From contig JBCBIY010000006.1 of NCBI GenBank assembly GCA_038523925.1, positions 123,294 through 187,293 on the forward strand: a stretch of 64,000 bases of DNA, given 5' to 3'. Positions 8,074-16,241 of the stretch are shown in pieces (the stretch's first letter is position 1; each line of letters starts with the position of its first letter). The stretch is from JBCBWG01 sp038523925. Its GTDB lineage: Bacteria; Pseudomonadota; Alphaproteobacteria; Rhizobiales; Hyphomicrobiaceae. Position numbers and translations under genes: made by a program. The notes beneath the pieces were generated by a model. The model worked only from the letters and a program-made list of their open reading frames with translations. It was not told the origin of the DNA and did not search any database.

Positions 8074-9054
8074 ATGAGGCTTGCAGGATATTGGCTGGCG
8101 CTCGCAGTGATTGCGTCCGCGTCATTTCCGACTTCGGCGACCGCGAACTCCGCCCCGCCGGTCCCGGAGCCGAAGCCGGCTGGTCTTGAGCGCGTCAGCA
8201 CCCGGCTGATGCTGAGCACGGTTCCGGCCCGTTCGCTGTTTAAGCGCAAGCGCATGGCGGCCCGGCTCCGGCCGGCGGCGATCGGAAAGTACAATCGCGG
8301 TTGCCTCGCGGGGGCCGAGCGCCTTGCGATCAACGGTCCGGCCTGGCAGGCGATGCGGCTCTCGCGGAACCGCAACTGGGGCCACCCGACGATGATCGCG
8401 CTCGTCAAGCGGCTGGCGCAGGAAGCGCGCGACAATGATGGTTGGTACGGCCTGCTGGTCGGTGACATCGCGATGCCGCGTGGCGGTCCAATGTGGCCGA
8501 GCCATTCGAGCCACCAAATCGGCCTCGACGCAGACATTTGGTTTACGCCGATGCCGAAACGACGGCTGACTTACAAAGAGCGCGAGATGACCTCGGCGAC
8601 GTTCATGCTGACGCGCAACCATCTTGCGGTGAACCCGCAGGTTTGGACCGACAATCACGTCAAGCTCATCAAGCGTGCGGCAAGCTATGCGACGGTTGAG
8701 CGCGTGCTCGTGCACCCGGCGATCAAGAAGGCGCTGTGCGAGGCGACGCCGCAAACCGCGGACCGGTCATGGCTCTCTAAGGTGCGCCCGGTGTGGGGCC
8801 ACAACTATCACTTCCACATCCGCATGCGCTGCCCGGCGTCCAGCCCCAACTGCCGCCCGCAGAAGCCGACGCCGGTCGTCGACGGCTGCGGCAAGGAACT
8901 CGACGATTGGTACAAGCGGCTCGAGGCTCGCCTGAAGCCGCGGCCGAAGGTGAAGCGCAAGCCCGGCACGCCGCGGCCGAAACCCAAAAAGCGCCGGCTG
9001 CTCACGCTGACCGATCTCCCGCGCGCCTGTGAAAATGTCCTGGCTGTGCGGTGA
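8074..9054 (+). CDS. mepA: Penicillin-insensitive murein endopeptidase
   Basis: A 326-residue exported protein with a signal peptide (about residues 1-24). It has the MepA zinc-site motifs: SHSSHQIGLDADIW (starting about residue 142), giving the metal-binding His and Asp, and YHFHIRMRC (about 245-253), giving the HxH. MepA enzymes cleave the D-Ala to meso-DAP crosslink in peptidoglycan and act in the periplasm. The C-terminal ~45 residues are very rich in Lys, Pro and Arg (KPRPKVKRKPGTPRPKPKKR), a basic tail that could bind anionic wall or membrane polymers. Cysteine pairs in the C-terminal domain are as usual for the family. Confidence 0.9.
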   Translation: MRLAGYWLALAVIASASFPTSATANSAPPVPEPKPAGLERVSTRLMLSTVPARSLFKRKRMAARLRPAAIGKYNRGCLAGAERLAINGPAWQAMRLSRNRNWGHPTMIALVKRLAQEARDNDGWYGLLVGDIAMPRGGPMWPSHSSHQIGLDADIWFTPMPKRRLTYKEREMTSATFMLTRNHLAVNPQVWTDNHVKLIKRAASYATVERVLVHPAIKKALCEATPQTADRSWLSKVRPVWGHNYHFHIRMRCPASSPNCRPQKPTPVVDGCGKELDDWYKRLEARLKPRPKVKRKPGTPRPKPKKRRLLTLTDLPRACENVLAVR

Positions 9055-9209
9055 CGACGGGGCTCGCGATCTCACGCTGACTTTCGAGCACGCCAGCTTT
9101 CAAAGTGCGTGGGACGAGAAGTTTGGCAAGAGCGCAGCGGTGACGAACGCGCGATCCACAGCTTGATCGCCAATGCGTTCGCAGGTGCGCCGCCCACCAC
9201 CCGCTGGCG

Positions 9210-10193
9210 TTACGCGCCCATGATCTTGCGGCGCCGCTCTTGCATGCGCGCGTTCGCTTCCGGTGTGCCGTCGTGGAACGAGCCAAAAACCCGGTCCCAG
9301 GGAACTTCGAGAGAGCCGTAGTTACATTCAAAATAGCGGTGGTGCATCTGGTGATGAAACGTCCCGAGCTTCAGCCGGTTCTTATCGTTCATGACGACGC
9401 CTTCGAAACCGCAATGCGTCGTCGCCGCCGTCAGTGTCAGATACTGCATGTGGTAGAGAATATGGACAGGGCTTGTAGGCACCAGAAAATGGATGAGCCC
9501 CGAACCGAGAAAGATGACGTGTTCGACCGGATGCATCGAGAGCCCCGACCAGGGCCCGACATTGATGTTACGATGATGAAGCGCGTGCACGTGCTTGTAG
9601 AAGAAGGGGACGTGCAGCAGCCGATGGATCCAGTAGAAGTAAAAGCTCTCCCAAAGTGGAATTAACAGGAAGAGAGCAACAAACCAGACCGGGCTCTCGG
9701 ACCACGTGAGGACGGGCGCGTTTCCGTTCGCCATCGCCCAAAACAATAGGACCTCGTACGCCGTCCATATCCCGACGCCACTGCCGAGTGTCCAAAACAT
9801 GTTGTCGCGGATTTGCCCGCCGAGCGTGAACTGCTTCCCATTCACCATCAGCGGGCGCGCGTCGTATCGGAGTTCCTGCCCCTGCTTCGTGAACGTGTAG
9901 AAGTAGAGGTGTAAACCGCCGGCGACGAGCGTCATCAAAAGCAAATTGCGGATGTAAAGTCCGGCGATCCAGCCGACCTCAAGCGCGCGCATATCCTCGA
10001 GCGGCGGCTGAAACCAAGCGAGCGACACGAACGCGACACCCACAAGGATCAGCCGCTCGGAAATCAGGAACCACGAGTTCCAGACCCACCGTGAGATCTC
10101 GAGCGGACGCAACGGCCAGGCGAAAAGCGGCGACGTGCGCAGCGGTGCGTCGGGTACGTAGTTCCAGCCCTTGAGCGGCGGCGTGTCAGACAT
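9210..10193 (-). CDS. Fatty acid hydroxylase / sterol desaturase family membrane protein
   Basis: A 327-residue polytopic membrane protein with the family histidine boxes: HRLLH, HALHHRN and FHHQMHHRYFECNYG. It differs clearly from the other family member near 7.1-7.9 kb (longer N-terminal region, different spacing), so they are not recent duplicates. The ATG giving MSDTPPL is preferred over an upstream GTG. Likely a di-iron lipid or sterol C-H oxidising enzyme; substrate unknown. It faces MepA convergently. Confidence 0.85.
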   Translation of the reverse strand: MSDTPPLKGWNYVPDAPLRTSPLFAWPLRPLEISRWVWNSWFLISERLILVGVAFVSLAWFQPPLEDMRALEVGWIAGLYIRNLLLMTLVAGGLHLYFYTFTKQGQELRYDARPLMVNGKQFTLGGQIRDNMFWTLGSGVGIWTAYEVLLFWAMANGNAPVLTWSESPVWFVALFLLIPLWESFYFYWIHRLLHVPFFYKHVHALHHRNINVGPWSGLSMHPVEHVIFLGSGLIHFLVPTSPVHILYHMQYLTLTAATTHCGFEGVVMNDKNRLKLGTFHHQMHHRYFECNYGSLEVPWDRVFGSFHDGTPEANARMQERRRKIMGA

Positions 10194-10343
10194 TGGCGTG
10201 CACTTATCGGCGACCGGCGTTGTGGCGTTCACGGTAACGCGCCATCACTCAGGCGGAAAGCGGTTTGGTCCCTTCAGCTTCGTCGCAGTGATCAAACCGT
10301 TTGCCGACGGGCGCCCGCACGTCTCGCACTTCACAAGCCGCGC

Positions 10344-11000
10344 TTACTCGGCCGCCACGCCAGTCGGCATTGGGCAGGTCAGGCCTGTTCCGCCAAGGCC
10401 GCAGTAACCTGCGGGGACTTTGGCGAGATACTGCTGGTGGTAGTCCTCTGCGTAGTAAAACGGTCCGGCCGCGACGATCTCAGTTGTGATGGGGCCGAAC
10501 CCGTTTGCGCCTAGCACAGCTTGAAACGCATCGCGTGAAGCGTCGGCCGCGCGCCGCTGGTCCTCGTCGAAGACATAAATGCCTGAGCGGTACTGCGTGC
10601 CGACGTCGTTGCCCTGACGCATGCCCTGTGTCGGGTCATGACCCTCCCAGAAAGTCTTCAAGAGCGCTTCGAAGGCGATCGTTTTTGGATCGAAGACGAC
10701 CAGGACGACTTCGTTGTGGCCGGTCTGGCCGCTGCAGACTTCGCGGTAGGTCGGGTTGGGCGTGTGGCCGGCTGCGTAGCCAACGGCGGTCGTTTGGATG
10801 CCGGACCCAAGCTTCCAAAACATGCGCTCCGCCCCCCAGAAACATCCAAGCCCGAAGACCGCCTGCTGGTGGCCGTCAGGAAACGGCGGCTTCAGCGGCG
10901 TGCCGAGCACAAAATGAGTCTCGGCTGTCGGAATGGGCTCGGCGCGCCCTTTCAGTGCAGCGTCGGCGGTCGGCAGTTCGGGGCGCTTGCGAAAGAACAT
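10344..11000 (-). CDS. msrA: Peptide-methionine (S)-S-oxide reductase
   Basis: A 218-residue protein with the MsrA active-site motif GLGCFWGAE (catalytic Cys53) and the conserved EVCSGQTGHNEVV and HDPTQGMRQGNDVGTQYRS. Resolving cysteines are near the C-terminus (YCGLGGTGLTCP). The enzyme reduces methionine-S-sulfoxide in proteins using thioredoxin. The frame is open 56 codons upstream, but the MFFRKRPELP start is the usual one for this alphaproteobacterial type. No export signal is seen, so it should be cytoplasmic. Confidence 0.93.
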   Translation of the reverse strand: MFFRKRPELPTADAALKGRAEPIPTAETHFVLGTPLKPPFPDGHQQAVFGLGCFWGAERMFWKLGSGIQTTAVGYAAGHTPNPTYREVCSGQTGHNEVVLVVFDPKTIAFEALLKTFWEGHDPTQGMRQGNDVGTQYRSGIYVFDEDQRRAADASRDAFQAVLGANGFGPITTEIVAAGPFYYAEDYHQQYLAKVPAGYCGLGGTGLTCPMPTGVAAE

Positions 11001-11166
11001 GACTTTGGTCCTGGGATGAGCGGGTCGGTCGCCAGCGTGGTGTGGCGCCGGAGTTACGTCATTATGTGGCGCTACCGGGCCGGCTGTGCAACTTTGCCGA
11101 AGCCTGCAGTCTGCAGTCGAGATGCGCGCGACGGCAGGTTTCAGGTCATGCGTCGGGGGAGCCGTC

Positions 11167-11985
11167 ATGCCGTTTAAACTAGGTGTCGCAAGCCTGTTGG
11201 ACGACGAAGCCCGCTCTGTCCGCGAGAAAGAAGTCTACGAGCCGGGCGGCTTGCAGCGCACGATTTTCGGTCTCGCGTTTCTTGTCCTGCTGCCGTTTTA
11301 CGTCAGCCTTCCGGTCATGCTGTACCAGCGGATCACCGCCGGCGTCTGGCTCGACACGTGGGGGCTCGGTGTCATTGCGATCGGATTTACCGTGCTCATG
11401 GTCCTTATCGCGTTTGAATTGATCTATGCGCTGCGGACCCGCGTCGCCCTCGACGAAGATGCCGTCCGCTTCATCGTGCCGGCGCACGGGCCGGGCCTCA
11501 TCCCGATGGTGTCGTATCGCAAGGAAGAGGTGCCGTGGGATGACATCACCGGCGTCGAGCAGCGCATGGAGGTCTATGGCGGGTCGCTGGCGCCGGTCGT
11601 AATGGCGACGACGAACATTCTGCTCGCCTCAGGCAAACGCGTCCTGCTTGGCGCGGTCAACGAACACAACCCGGACCACAGTCTGCCGTTTCACACGATC
11701 GGGCGGCAGATCGCGCGCGCCGCCGATGTGCCGTTCGTCGATCGCGGCTACGTCAAACGAAACGCGCGCAAGCCGCTCATCGGCCTCGACGTCGATCAGC
11801 CCGAAAACACACCACTCGGCGAGGCCGATGTCGCAAAGCTTAACCGCCGGCACAACGAGATCGTCATTGCATTCGTGTCGGTGTTCGGCCTGCTCCTCGC
11901 GCTCAGCATCGCGACTGACGTGATGCAAAGCGGGCAGGACCTCGGCGAGCGTGCACCGAACACGTCGCTGCTGTCGCGCTTGTAG
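11167..11985 (+). CDS. Membrane protein of unknown function
   Basis: A 272-residue protein not recognised as a named family. Two closely spaced hydrophobic segments near the N-terminus (about 35-55 and 62-85) are followed by a soluble region with RVALDEDAVRF and VPWDDITGVEQRMEVYGG. This resembles bacterial PH-like membrane proteins, where a beta-rich domain follows two helices. A last hydrophobic stretch lies near residues 235-255. The ATG giving MPFKLGV is chosen over an earlier in-frame start because the extra N-terminal residues lack hydrophobic pattern. It is divergent from msrA. Confidence 0.75.
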   Translation: MPFKLGVASLLDDEARSVREKEVYEPGGLQRTIFGLAFLVLLPFYVSLPVMLYQRITAGVWLDTWGLGVIAIGFTVLMVLIAFELIYALRTRVALDEDAVRFIVPAHGPGLIPMVSYRKEEVPWDDITGVEQRMEVYGGSLAPVVMATTNILLASGKRVLLGAVNEHNPDHSLPFHTIGRQIARAADVPFVDRGYVKRNARKPLIGLDVDQPENTPLGEADVAKLNRRHNEIVIAFVSVFGLLLALSIATDVMQSGQDLGERAPNTSLLSRL

Positions 11986-11991
11986 GCGCTG

Positions 11992-12357
11992 TCAGTTGGC
12001 GTAAATCGAGAGCCGGTCCCGCGTGCGGCCGGCAAACATAAACAGCGCCGCGACGAGCCCGAGCGTGAGCCAGACCGGCAGCGCGAGCAGCGGCGCAAAA
12101 AGGTGCGCCCAAAGCCACCCGACGCCGTTTGCGTCGAGGTAGGCCTCGGTCGCGGCCAGCGAGGCCGGCGACAGGTCGCGCCAGTATCCCCCAAGCGTCG
12201 AAATCGTCGTCTCTGCATCCTGCTGCCAGGCGGTGTAGTCAGCGACGAGCGCGATCACAGTGATCAAGACGAATAGCCAGCCGAGAAACCGAAGGACCGG
12301 CTGGACAAGCGCCCAAAGCCAATCGATGAGACCGCGCAATCGCCGGAAAAGAAGCAT
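11992..12357 (-). CDS. Small membrane protein of unknown function
   Basis: A 121-residue protein with hydrophobic segments at about 19-41 and 83-109 separated by a hydrophilic stretch (DYTAWQQDAETTIS). The family is not recognised. It ends only six bases from the end of the convergent membrane-protein gene. Confidence 0.65.
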   Translation of the reverse strand: MLLFRRLRGLIDWLWALVQPVLRFLGWLFVLITVIALVADYTAWQQDAETTISTLGGYWRDLSPASLAATEAYLDANGVGWLWAHLFAPLLALPVWLTLGLVAALFMFAGRTRDRLSIYAN

Positions 12358-12473
12358 GGAAGTCGACGCCGTTGTTGTGGACCTTGGCTGCGCACGTCAA
12401 ATGCGCGCCTGCGCGTCCTGCCGAACCGGTCGGGTGCTGGATGGCGCGTGCCACACGTGACGCGCTTCGCCGG

Positions 12474-12501
12474 TTGCTCCCCACCGGCCCATGAGTATAG
12501 T
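12474..12501 (+). promoter_or_regulatory. Sigma70-type promoter of tRNA-Ser
   Basis: TTGCTC (12474-12479) and TATAGT (12496-12501) are separated by 16 bases. The predicted transcription start is about 30 bases before the 5' end of the mature tRNA, as expected for a tRNA promoter. Recognised by eye. Confidence 0.5.
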
Positions 12502-12538
12502 CCCGCTCTCGCAGGCGGCCAACACGAGCACCTGCTTT

Positions 12539-12628
12539 GGGGAGGTGGCCGAGTGGTTGAAGGCGCACGCCTGGAACGCGTGTAGGCGGGCAACCGTCTC
12601 GAGGGTTCGAATCCCTCTCTCTCCGCCA
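12539..12628 (+). tRNA. tRNA-Ser (anticodon GGA)
   Basis: A full class II tRNA. The acceptor stem GGGGAGG pairs with TCTCTCC (12618-12624) with two G-U pairs, followed by discriminator G and an encoded CCA. The anticodon stem CACGC/GCGTG closes the 7-base loop CTGGAAC, with anticodon GGA at 12573-12575, reading UCC and UCU. The long variable arm (around GGCGGGCAACCGTC) is typical of tRNA-Ser, and the T-arm is GAGGG-TTCGAAT-CCCTC. The last 25 nt are re-copied three times in the downstream tandem repeat. Confidence 0.97.
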
Positions 12629-13085
12629 TTCGCCTTGGCCGTGACCGCTGTTGGTCATCATGGCCAGGGACGCCCGTCCCGAACCCTCGCCTCTTTGTTT
12701 GCTCGCGCTGCGCAAGCTTGCGCGAGGCGGTTCGAACCCCTCTCTCTCCGCCATTCGCCTTGGCCGTGACGGCTGTTGGTCATCATGGCCAGGGACGCCC
12801 GTCCCGAACCCTCGCCTCTTTGTTTGCTCGCGCTGCGCAAGCTTGCGCGAGGCGGTTCGAATCCCTCTCTCTCTGTCATTCGCCTTGGCCGTGACCGCTG
12901 TTGGTCATCATGGCCAGGGACGCCAGACGCGAACCCTCGCTTCTTTGTTTGCTCGCGCTGCGCAAGCTTGCGCGAGGCGGTTCGAATCCCTCTCTCTCCG
13001 CCATTCCGCTTGGCCGTGACCGCTGTTGGTCATCATGGCCAGGGACGCCCGTCCCGAACCCTCGGTTCTTTGTTTGCTCGCGTTG
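12604..13085 (+). repeat. 125-bp tandem repeat carrying copies of the tRNA-Ser 3' end
   Basis: Starting in the T-arm of tRNA-Ser, the sequence repeats with an exact 125-bp period (CGCCTTGG-type landmarks at 12631, 12756, 12881, 13006) for almost four units, the last cut off 14 bp before the end of choV. Each unit contains about 100 bp of spacer with the 14-bp palindrome GCGCAAGCTTGCGC, then a 25-nt copy of the tRNA 3' end including CCA (12729-12753, 12854-12878, 12979-13003). Copies differ by a few substitutions (e.g. CTGTCA for CCGCCA in the second). The period is not a multiple of 3, so reading frames through it are not conserved. Confidence 0.95.
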
Positions 13086-13098
13086 CCCGGCTCCTGGC

Positions 13099-14154
13099 CT
13101 AATCGCGCAGGAACGAGCGGAGGACTTCGGCGTCTTCGATGAGGCCGACGGGGCGGCCGGCGTCGGTTATGGCGAGTGCGCTTGGTGCGGCGAGGCGGTG
13201 GCGGATCAGATCTGCGAGCGGTGTTTCGATCGGCATCGCGCGCGCGTCGGCGGGCGGGGTTTCTCCGTGGGCGAGGGGGCGCATAACTTCGGCTGCGCGG
13301 AGCACGTTGAGCGGGTTCATGTGCGCGACGAACGCGGCGACGTAGTCGGTGGCCGGACGCAGGACGATGTTCTGCGGTGTGTCGAGCTGCACAATGCGGC
13401 CGCCCTCCATGATCGCGATCCGTGAGCCAAGTTTCATCGCCTCGTCGAGGTCGTGGCTGACGAAGATGATCGTCCGGTTGAGGGCCGACTGGAACTGCAG
13501 AAGTTCGTCTTGCAGCTTGTTGCGGATCAGGGGATCGAGCGCGGAAAATGGCTCGTCCATCAGCAGGATTGGCGCTTCGGTGACGAACGCGCGGGCGAGG
13601 CCGACGCGTTGCTGCATGCCGCCCGAGAGTTCCTGCACGCGCCGATCCGCCCAGGCATCAAGGGCGACGAGCTCAAGTTGGGCGGCCGCCCGCTTGCGCC
13701 GCTCGGCCTGTGCAACGCCGGCGAGTTCAAGCCCAAGCGACACGTTGTCGATGACCGTCCGCCACGGCAGCAGCGCGAACTGCTGAAATACCATCGTCAC
13801 GCGCTCTGTCCGCAGCCGCTGGAGCGAGGCCGCGTCGCACGTGGCAACGTTGATGCGGTCTGCGTCCGGTCCATCGCCAATCGCGACGTGGACTGCGCCG
13901 CGCGTAATCGGATTGAGCCCGTTGACGGTGCGCAGCAGGGTCGACTTGCCGGAACCCGAGAGCCCCATTAGGACCACGATTTCGCCGGCCGCGACATCAA
14001 GCGAGCAGTCGTGGACGCCAAGGATCTGACCGGTCCGTTCGGAAATTTCCTCGCGGGAGAGGCCCTCGTCCATCAGCGGCAGGGCGCGCTGGCGGGCGTC
14101 GCCGAACACGACACTGACATTGTCAAAGCGAACGAGCGGCGCGCCAGCCATCAT
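13099..14154 (-). CDS. choV: Choline ABC transporter, ATP-binding protein
   Basis: A 351-residue ABC ATPase of the glycine betaine/choline (ProV/ChoV) type. Walker A is GLSGSGKST, the Q-loop FQQFALLPW, the signature LSGGMQQR and Walker B ILLMDEP. The C-terminal ~70 residues form a short CBS-like regulatory region (DAGRPVGLIEDAEVL), and the N-terminal LPLMDEGLSREEI stretch before the first ATPase strand is typical of this subfamily. It powers uptake of choline across the inner membrane. It is the last gene of choX-choW-choV and its start overlaps the choW stop. Confidence 0.9.
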   Translation of the reverse strand: MMAGAPLVRFDNVSVVFGDARQRALPLMDEGLSREEISERTGQILGVHDCSLDVAAGEIVVLMGLSGSGKSTLLRTVNGLNPITRGAVHVAIGDGPDADRINVATCDAASLQRLRTERVTMVFQQFALLPWRTVIDNVSLGLELAGVAQAERRKRAAAQLELVALDAWADRRVQELSGGMQQRVGLARAFVTEAPILLMDEPFSALDPLIRNKLQDELLQFQSALNRTIIFVSHDLDEAMKLGSRIAIMEGGRIVQLDTPQNIVLRPATDYVAAFVAHMNPLNVLRAAEVMRPLAHGETPPADARAMPIETPLADLIRHRLAAPSALAITDAGRPVGLIEDAEVLRSFLRD

Positions 14155-14990
14155 GTCCGGCCCTCTGGCGCGCGGAAAAATCGATCGAGGATGATTGCGA
14201 TCAGCACGATCGCGAGGCCGACCTCAAAACCCTTTGCGATGTTGACAGTGTTAAGCGCGCGGAGTGTCGGCACGCCAAGCCCGTCGGCGCCGACGAGCGC
14301 TGCGATCACGACCATCGACAGCGACAGCATGATGGTTTGTGTGAGCCCGGCCATGATCTGTGGCGCGGCGTAAGGCAACTCGATTTTGAGGAGGAGCTGC
14401 CAGGGCGTCGCGCCGAACGCTTTGCCCGCTTCAAGGAGCGGCATCGGCGTCGATGAGATGCCAAGGTGTGTTAGCCGGATGGAGGCGGGTATCGCGAAGA
14501 TGACGGTTGCGATGAGGCCCGGGACCATTCCGAGCCCGAACAGAATGAGCGCGGGGATGAGATAAACGAACGTCGGGATCGTCTGCATCAAATCGAGAAC
14601 CGGGCGCAGGATCGTAAACAGCCAGGGCCTGCGCGCAGCCGCAATTCCAACCGGGACGCCGACGCCCATGCAGACGGCGCTTGAGGCGAGCACCAGCGCG
14701 AGCGTCTGTGTCGTCTCTTCCCAATAGCCCTGATTGATGATGAACAGCAGGCCGGCTGCGACGAAGATCGCGAACGGGATTGAGCGGCGCATCCAGTAAG
14801 CCAAGCCAACCATCGCGGCGATGACGATCAGCGGATGCGGTGTCTGCAAAACCCAGAGCAGGGCGTCGATCGCGCCCTCGAGGACGGCAGAGAGGAAGTC
14901 GAAGAACCAGGCGCCGTTGTCGGTCAACCAGTCGACGAAGGTTTTCGCCCACCGGCCGACCGGGATCTTGTTTCCCTCAATCCATTCCAA
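14151..14990 (-). CDS. choW: Choline ABC transporter, permease
   Basis: A 279-residue inner-membrane permease with a binding-protein-dependent transport (ProW-type) domain; the EAA-like loop is GISSTPMPLLEAGKAFGATP. Six or more transmembrane segments are visible. It lies between the binding protein and the ATPase genes, with a 4-base overlap to choV. ChoW partners ChoX and ChoV for high-affinity choline import, which feeds osmoprotectant glycine betaine or carbon and nitrogen supply. No bet genes are seen in the window. Confidence 0.9.
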   Translation of the reverse strand: MEWIEGNKIPVGRWAKTFVDWLTDNGAWFFDFLSAVLEGAIDALLWVLQTPHPLIVIAAMVGLAYWMRRSIPFAIFVAAGLLFIINQGYWEETTQTLALVLASSAVCMGVGVPVGIAAARRPWLFTILRPVLDLMQTIPTFVYLIPALILFGLGMVPGLIATVIFAIPASIRLTHLGISSTPMPLLEAGKAFGATPWQLLLKIELPYAAPQIMAGLTQTIMLSLSMVVIAALVGADGLGVPTLRALNTVNIAKGFEVGLAIVLIAIILDRFFRAPEGRT

Positions 14991-15071
14991 GCTGACAGCC
15001 TTCCCCGTCTGCGCCGGGCCGGGTGAGCGGCACGGCGCCGATCAAGCGATGTTGCGTGTTGGTGTCGCCGC

Positions 15072-16019
15072 CTAGAGGCCGAGCTCTTTTTTGACAGCCG
15101 CCATCGCGTCGCCCCCGTCGCGCGTCGTCACGCCCTTGAGCCAGCCCTCAAGAATGGATGGATTTTTGGTGAGCCAAGCCTTCGCGGCTTTGTCGGCATC
15201 CTCGCCATCGTTCAAGATCGCGCCCATGATTTCGTTCTCCATGGGCAGCGTGAATTTCAGGTTCTTAAGAAGTGCGCCAACGTTCGTGCATTCGCTCGTG
15301 AAGCCCTTACGCACGTTGGTGTAGACCGTCGCGCCGCCGAGGTTCGGGCCGAAGACGTCGTCGCCGCCGGTCAGGTATTCCATCTTCAGGTTGGCGTTCA
15401 TCGGATGCGGTGCCCAGCCGAGAAATACGACGCCCTCGTCGCGGCGCTCGGCGCGCTTGGCCGCCGACAACATACCCTGCTCGGAGCTTTCAACGAGCTT
15501 GAAGCCGGACAGGCCGAACTGGTCCTTCTCGATCATGCCGAGGATCAGGCGGTTGCCATCGTTGCCGGGTTCGATGCCGTAGATCTTGCCGTCGAGTTCC
15601 TTCTTGAACTTTGCGATGTCTTTGAAGTCTTTGAGGCCCGCGTCGTGCAGCTTCTTGCTGACGGCAAGCGTGTATTTCGCGCCGTTCAAGTTTGCGCCAA
15701 GCGTCTCAACGGTGCCGGCCTTTTTATAGGGCGCGATGTCGGCCTTCATGGTGGGCATCCAGTTGCCGAGGAAGACATCAATATCGCCGCTCGCAAGCGA
15801 TGAGTATGTTACCGGCACGGACAGCACTTTGACATCGACATCATAGCCAAGCGCACCGAGCACAGCCTTCGTCGCAGCCGTCGTCGCTGTGATGTCCGTC
15901 CAGCCGACATCGGAGAAGCTGACCTTTTCGCACTTGGCAGGCTCAGCCGCTTGCGCACCGGACGAAAGGCCAAGCGCCGCAAGCGCACACAACGCGGCTA
16001 CAACGTTACGAACAACCAT
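15072..16019 (-). CDS. choX: Choline ABC transporter, periplasmic choline-binding protein
   Basis: A 315-residue secreted binding protein with a signal peptide ending around ALGLSSGAQA. KVSFSDVGWTDITATTA, VFLGNWMPTM and GIEPGNDGN are hallmarks of the ChoX/OpuAC family; the Trp and Asp residues in these stretches contribute to the aromatic cage around the choline ammonium group in studied homologues. The ATG giving MVVRNVV is preferred over one ten codons earlier because TTGGAG lies about 9 nt before it and it begins directly with the signal peptide. First gene of choXWV, divergent from the glycosyltransferase gene. Confidence 0.92.
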   Translation of the reverse strand: MVVRNVVAALCALAALGLSSGAQAAEPAKCEKVSFSDVGWTDITATTAATKAVLGALGYDVDVKVLSVPVTYSSLASGDIDVFLGNWMPTMKADIAPYKKAGTVETLGANLNGAKYTLAVSKKLHDAGLKDFKDIAKFKKELDGKIYGIEPGNDGNRLILGMIEKDQFGLSGFKLVESSEQGMLSAAKRAERRDEGVVFLGWAPHPMNANLKMEYLTGGDDVFGPNLGGATVYTNVRKGFTSECTNVGALLKNLKFTLPMENEIMGAILNDGEDADKAAKAWLTKNPSILEGWLKGVTTRDGGDAMAAVKKELGL

Positions 16020-16241
16020 ATTTGATGTCTCCAAAGTGTGTTTAAGCATCCGACGCCGATGCTCTCAGCCCGGTTTGTGGCGCGAAGGGACGGAACGCAG
16101 GTGCGTCCGTCCATCGGTCTTTCGGGTGCGGGTTTGTAGCAGAGGTGGCATGCGGAAACGATGACGGGTCATTGCCGGCGTGGGTTTGGGTGAGCGGCGT
16201 GGCGTCGCCACTTAAACATGGACGCAGCACGTAGGCGAGCC

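Noticed and set aside
12239..12879. Minus-strand open frames across tRNA-Ser and its repeats encoding AEREGFEP and ERDSNPR-type peptides
   Set aside because: These are the well-known spurious proteins predicted antisense to tRNA-Ser genes; the repeat period of 125 bp also shifts the frame every unit.
12604..13085. CRISPR array
   Set aside because: Units are 125 bp and identical over their whole length with no variable spacers.
12651..13102. Plus-strand open frames with repeated MVIMARDARPEPS peptide
   Set aside because: They are created by the 125-bp non-coding repeat, change frame between units and lack ribosome-binding sites.
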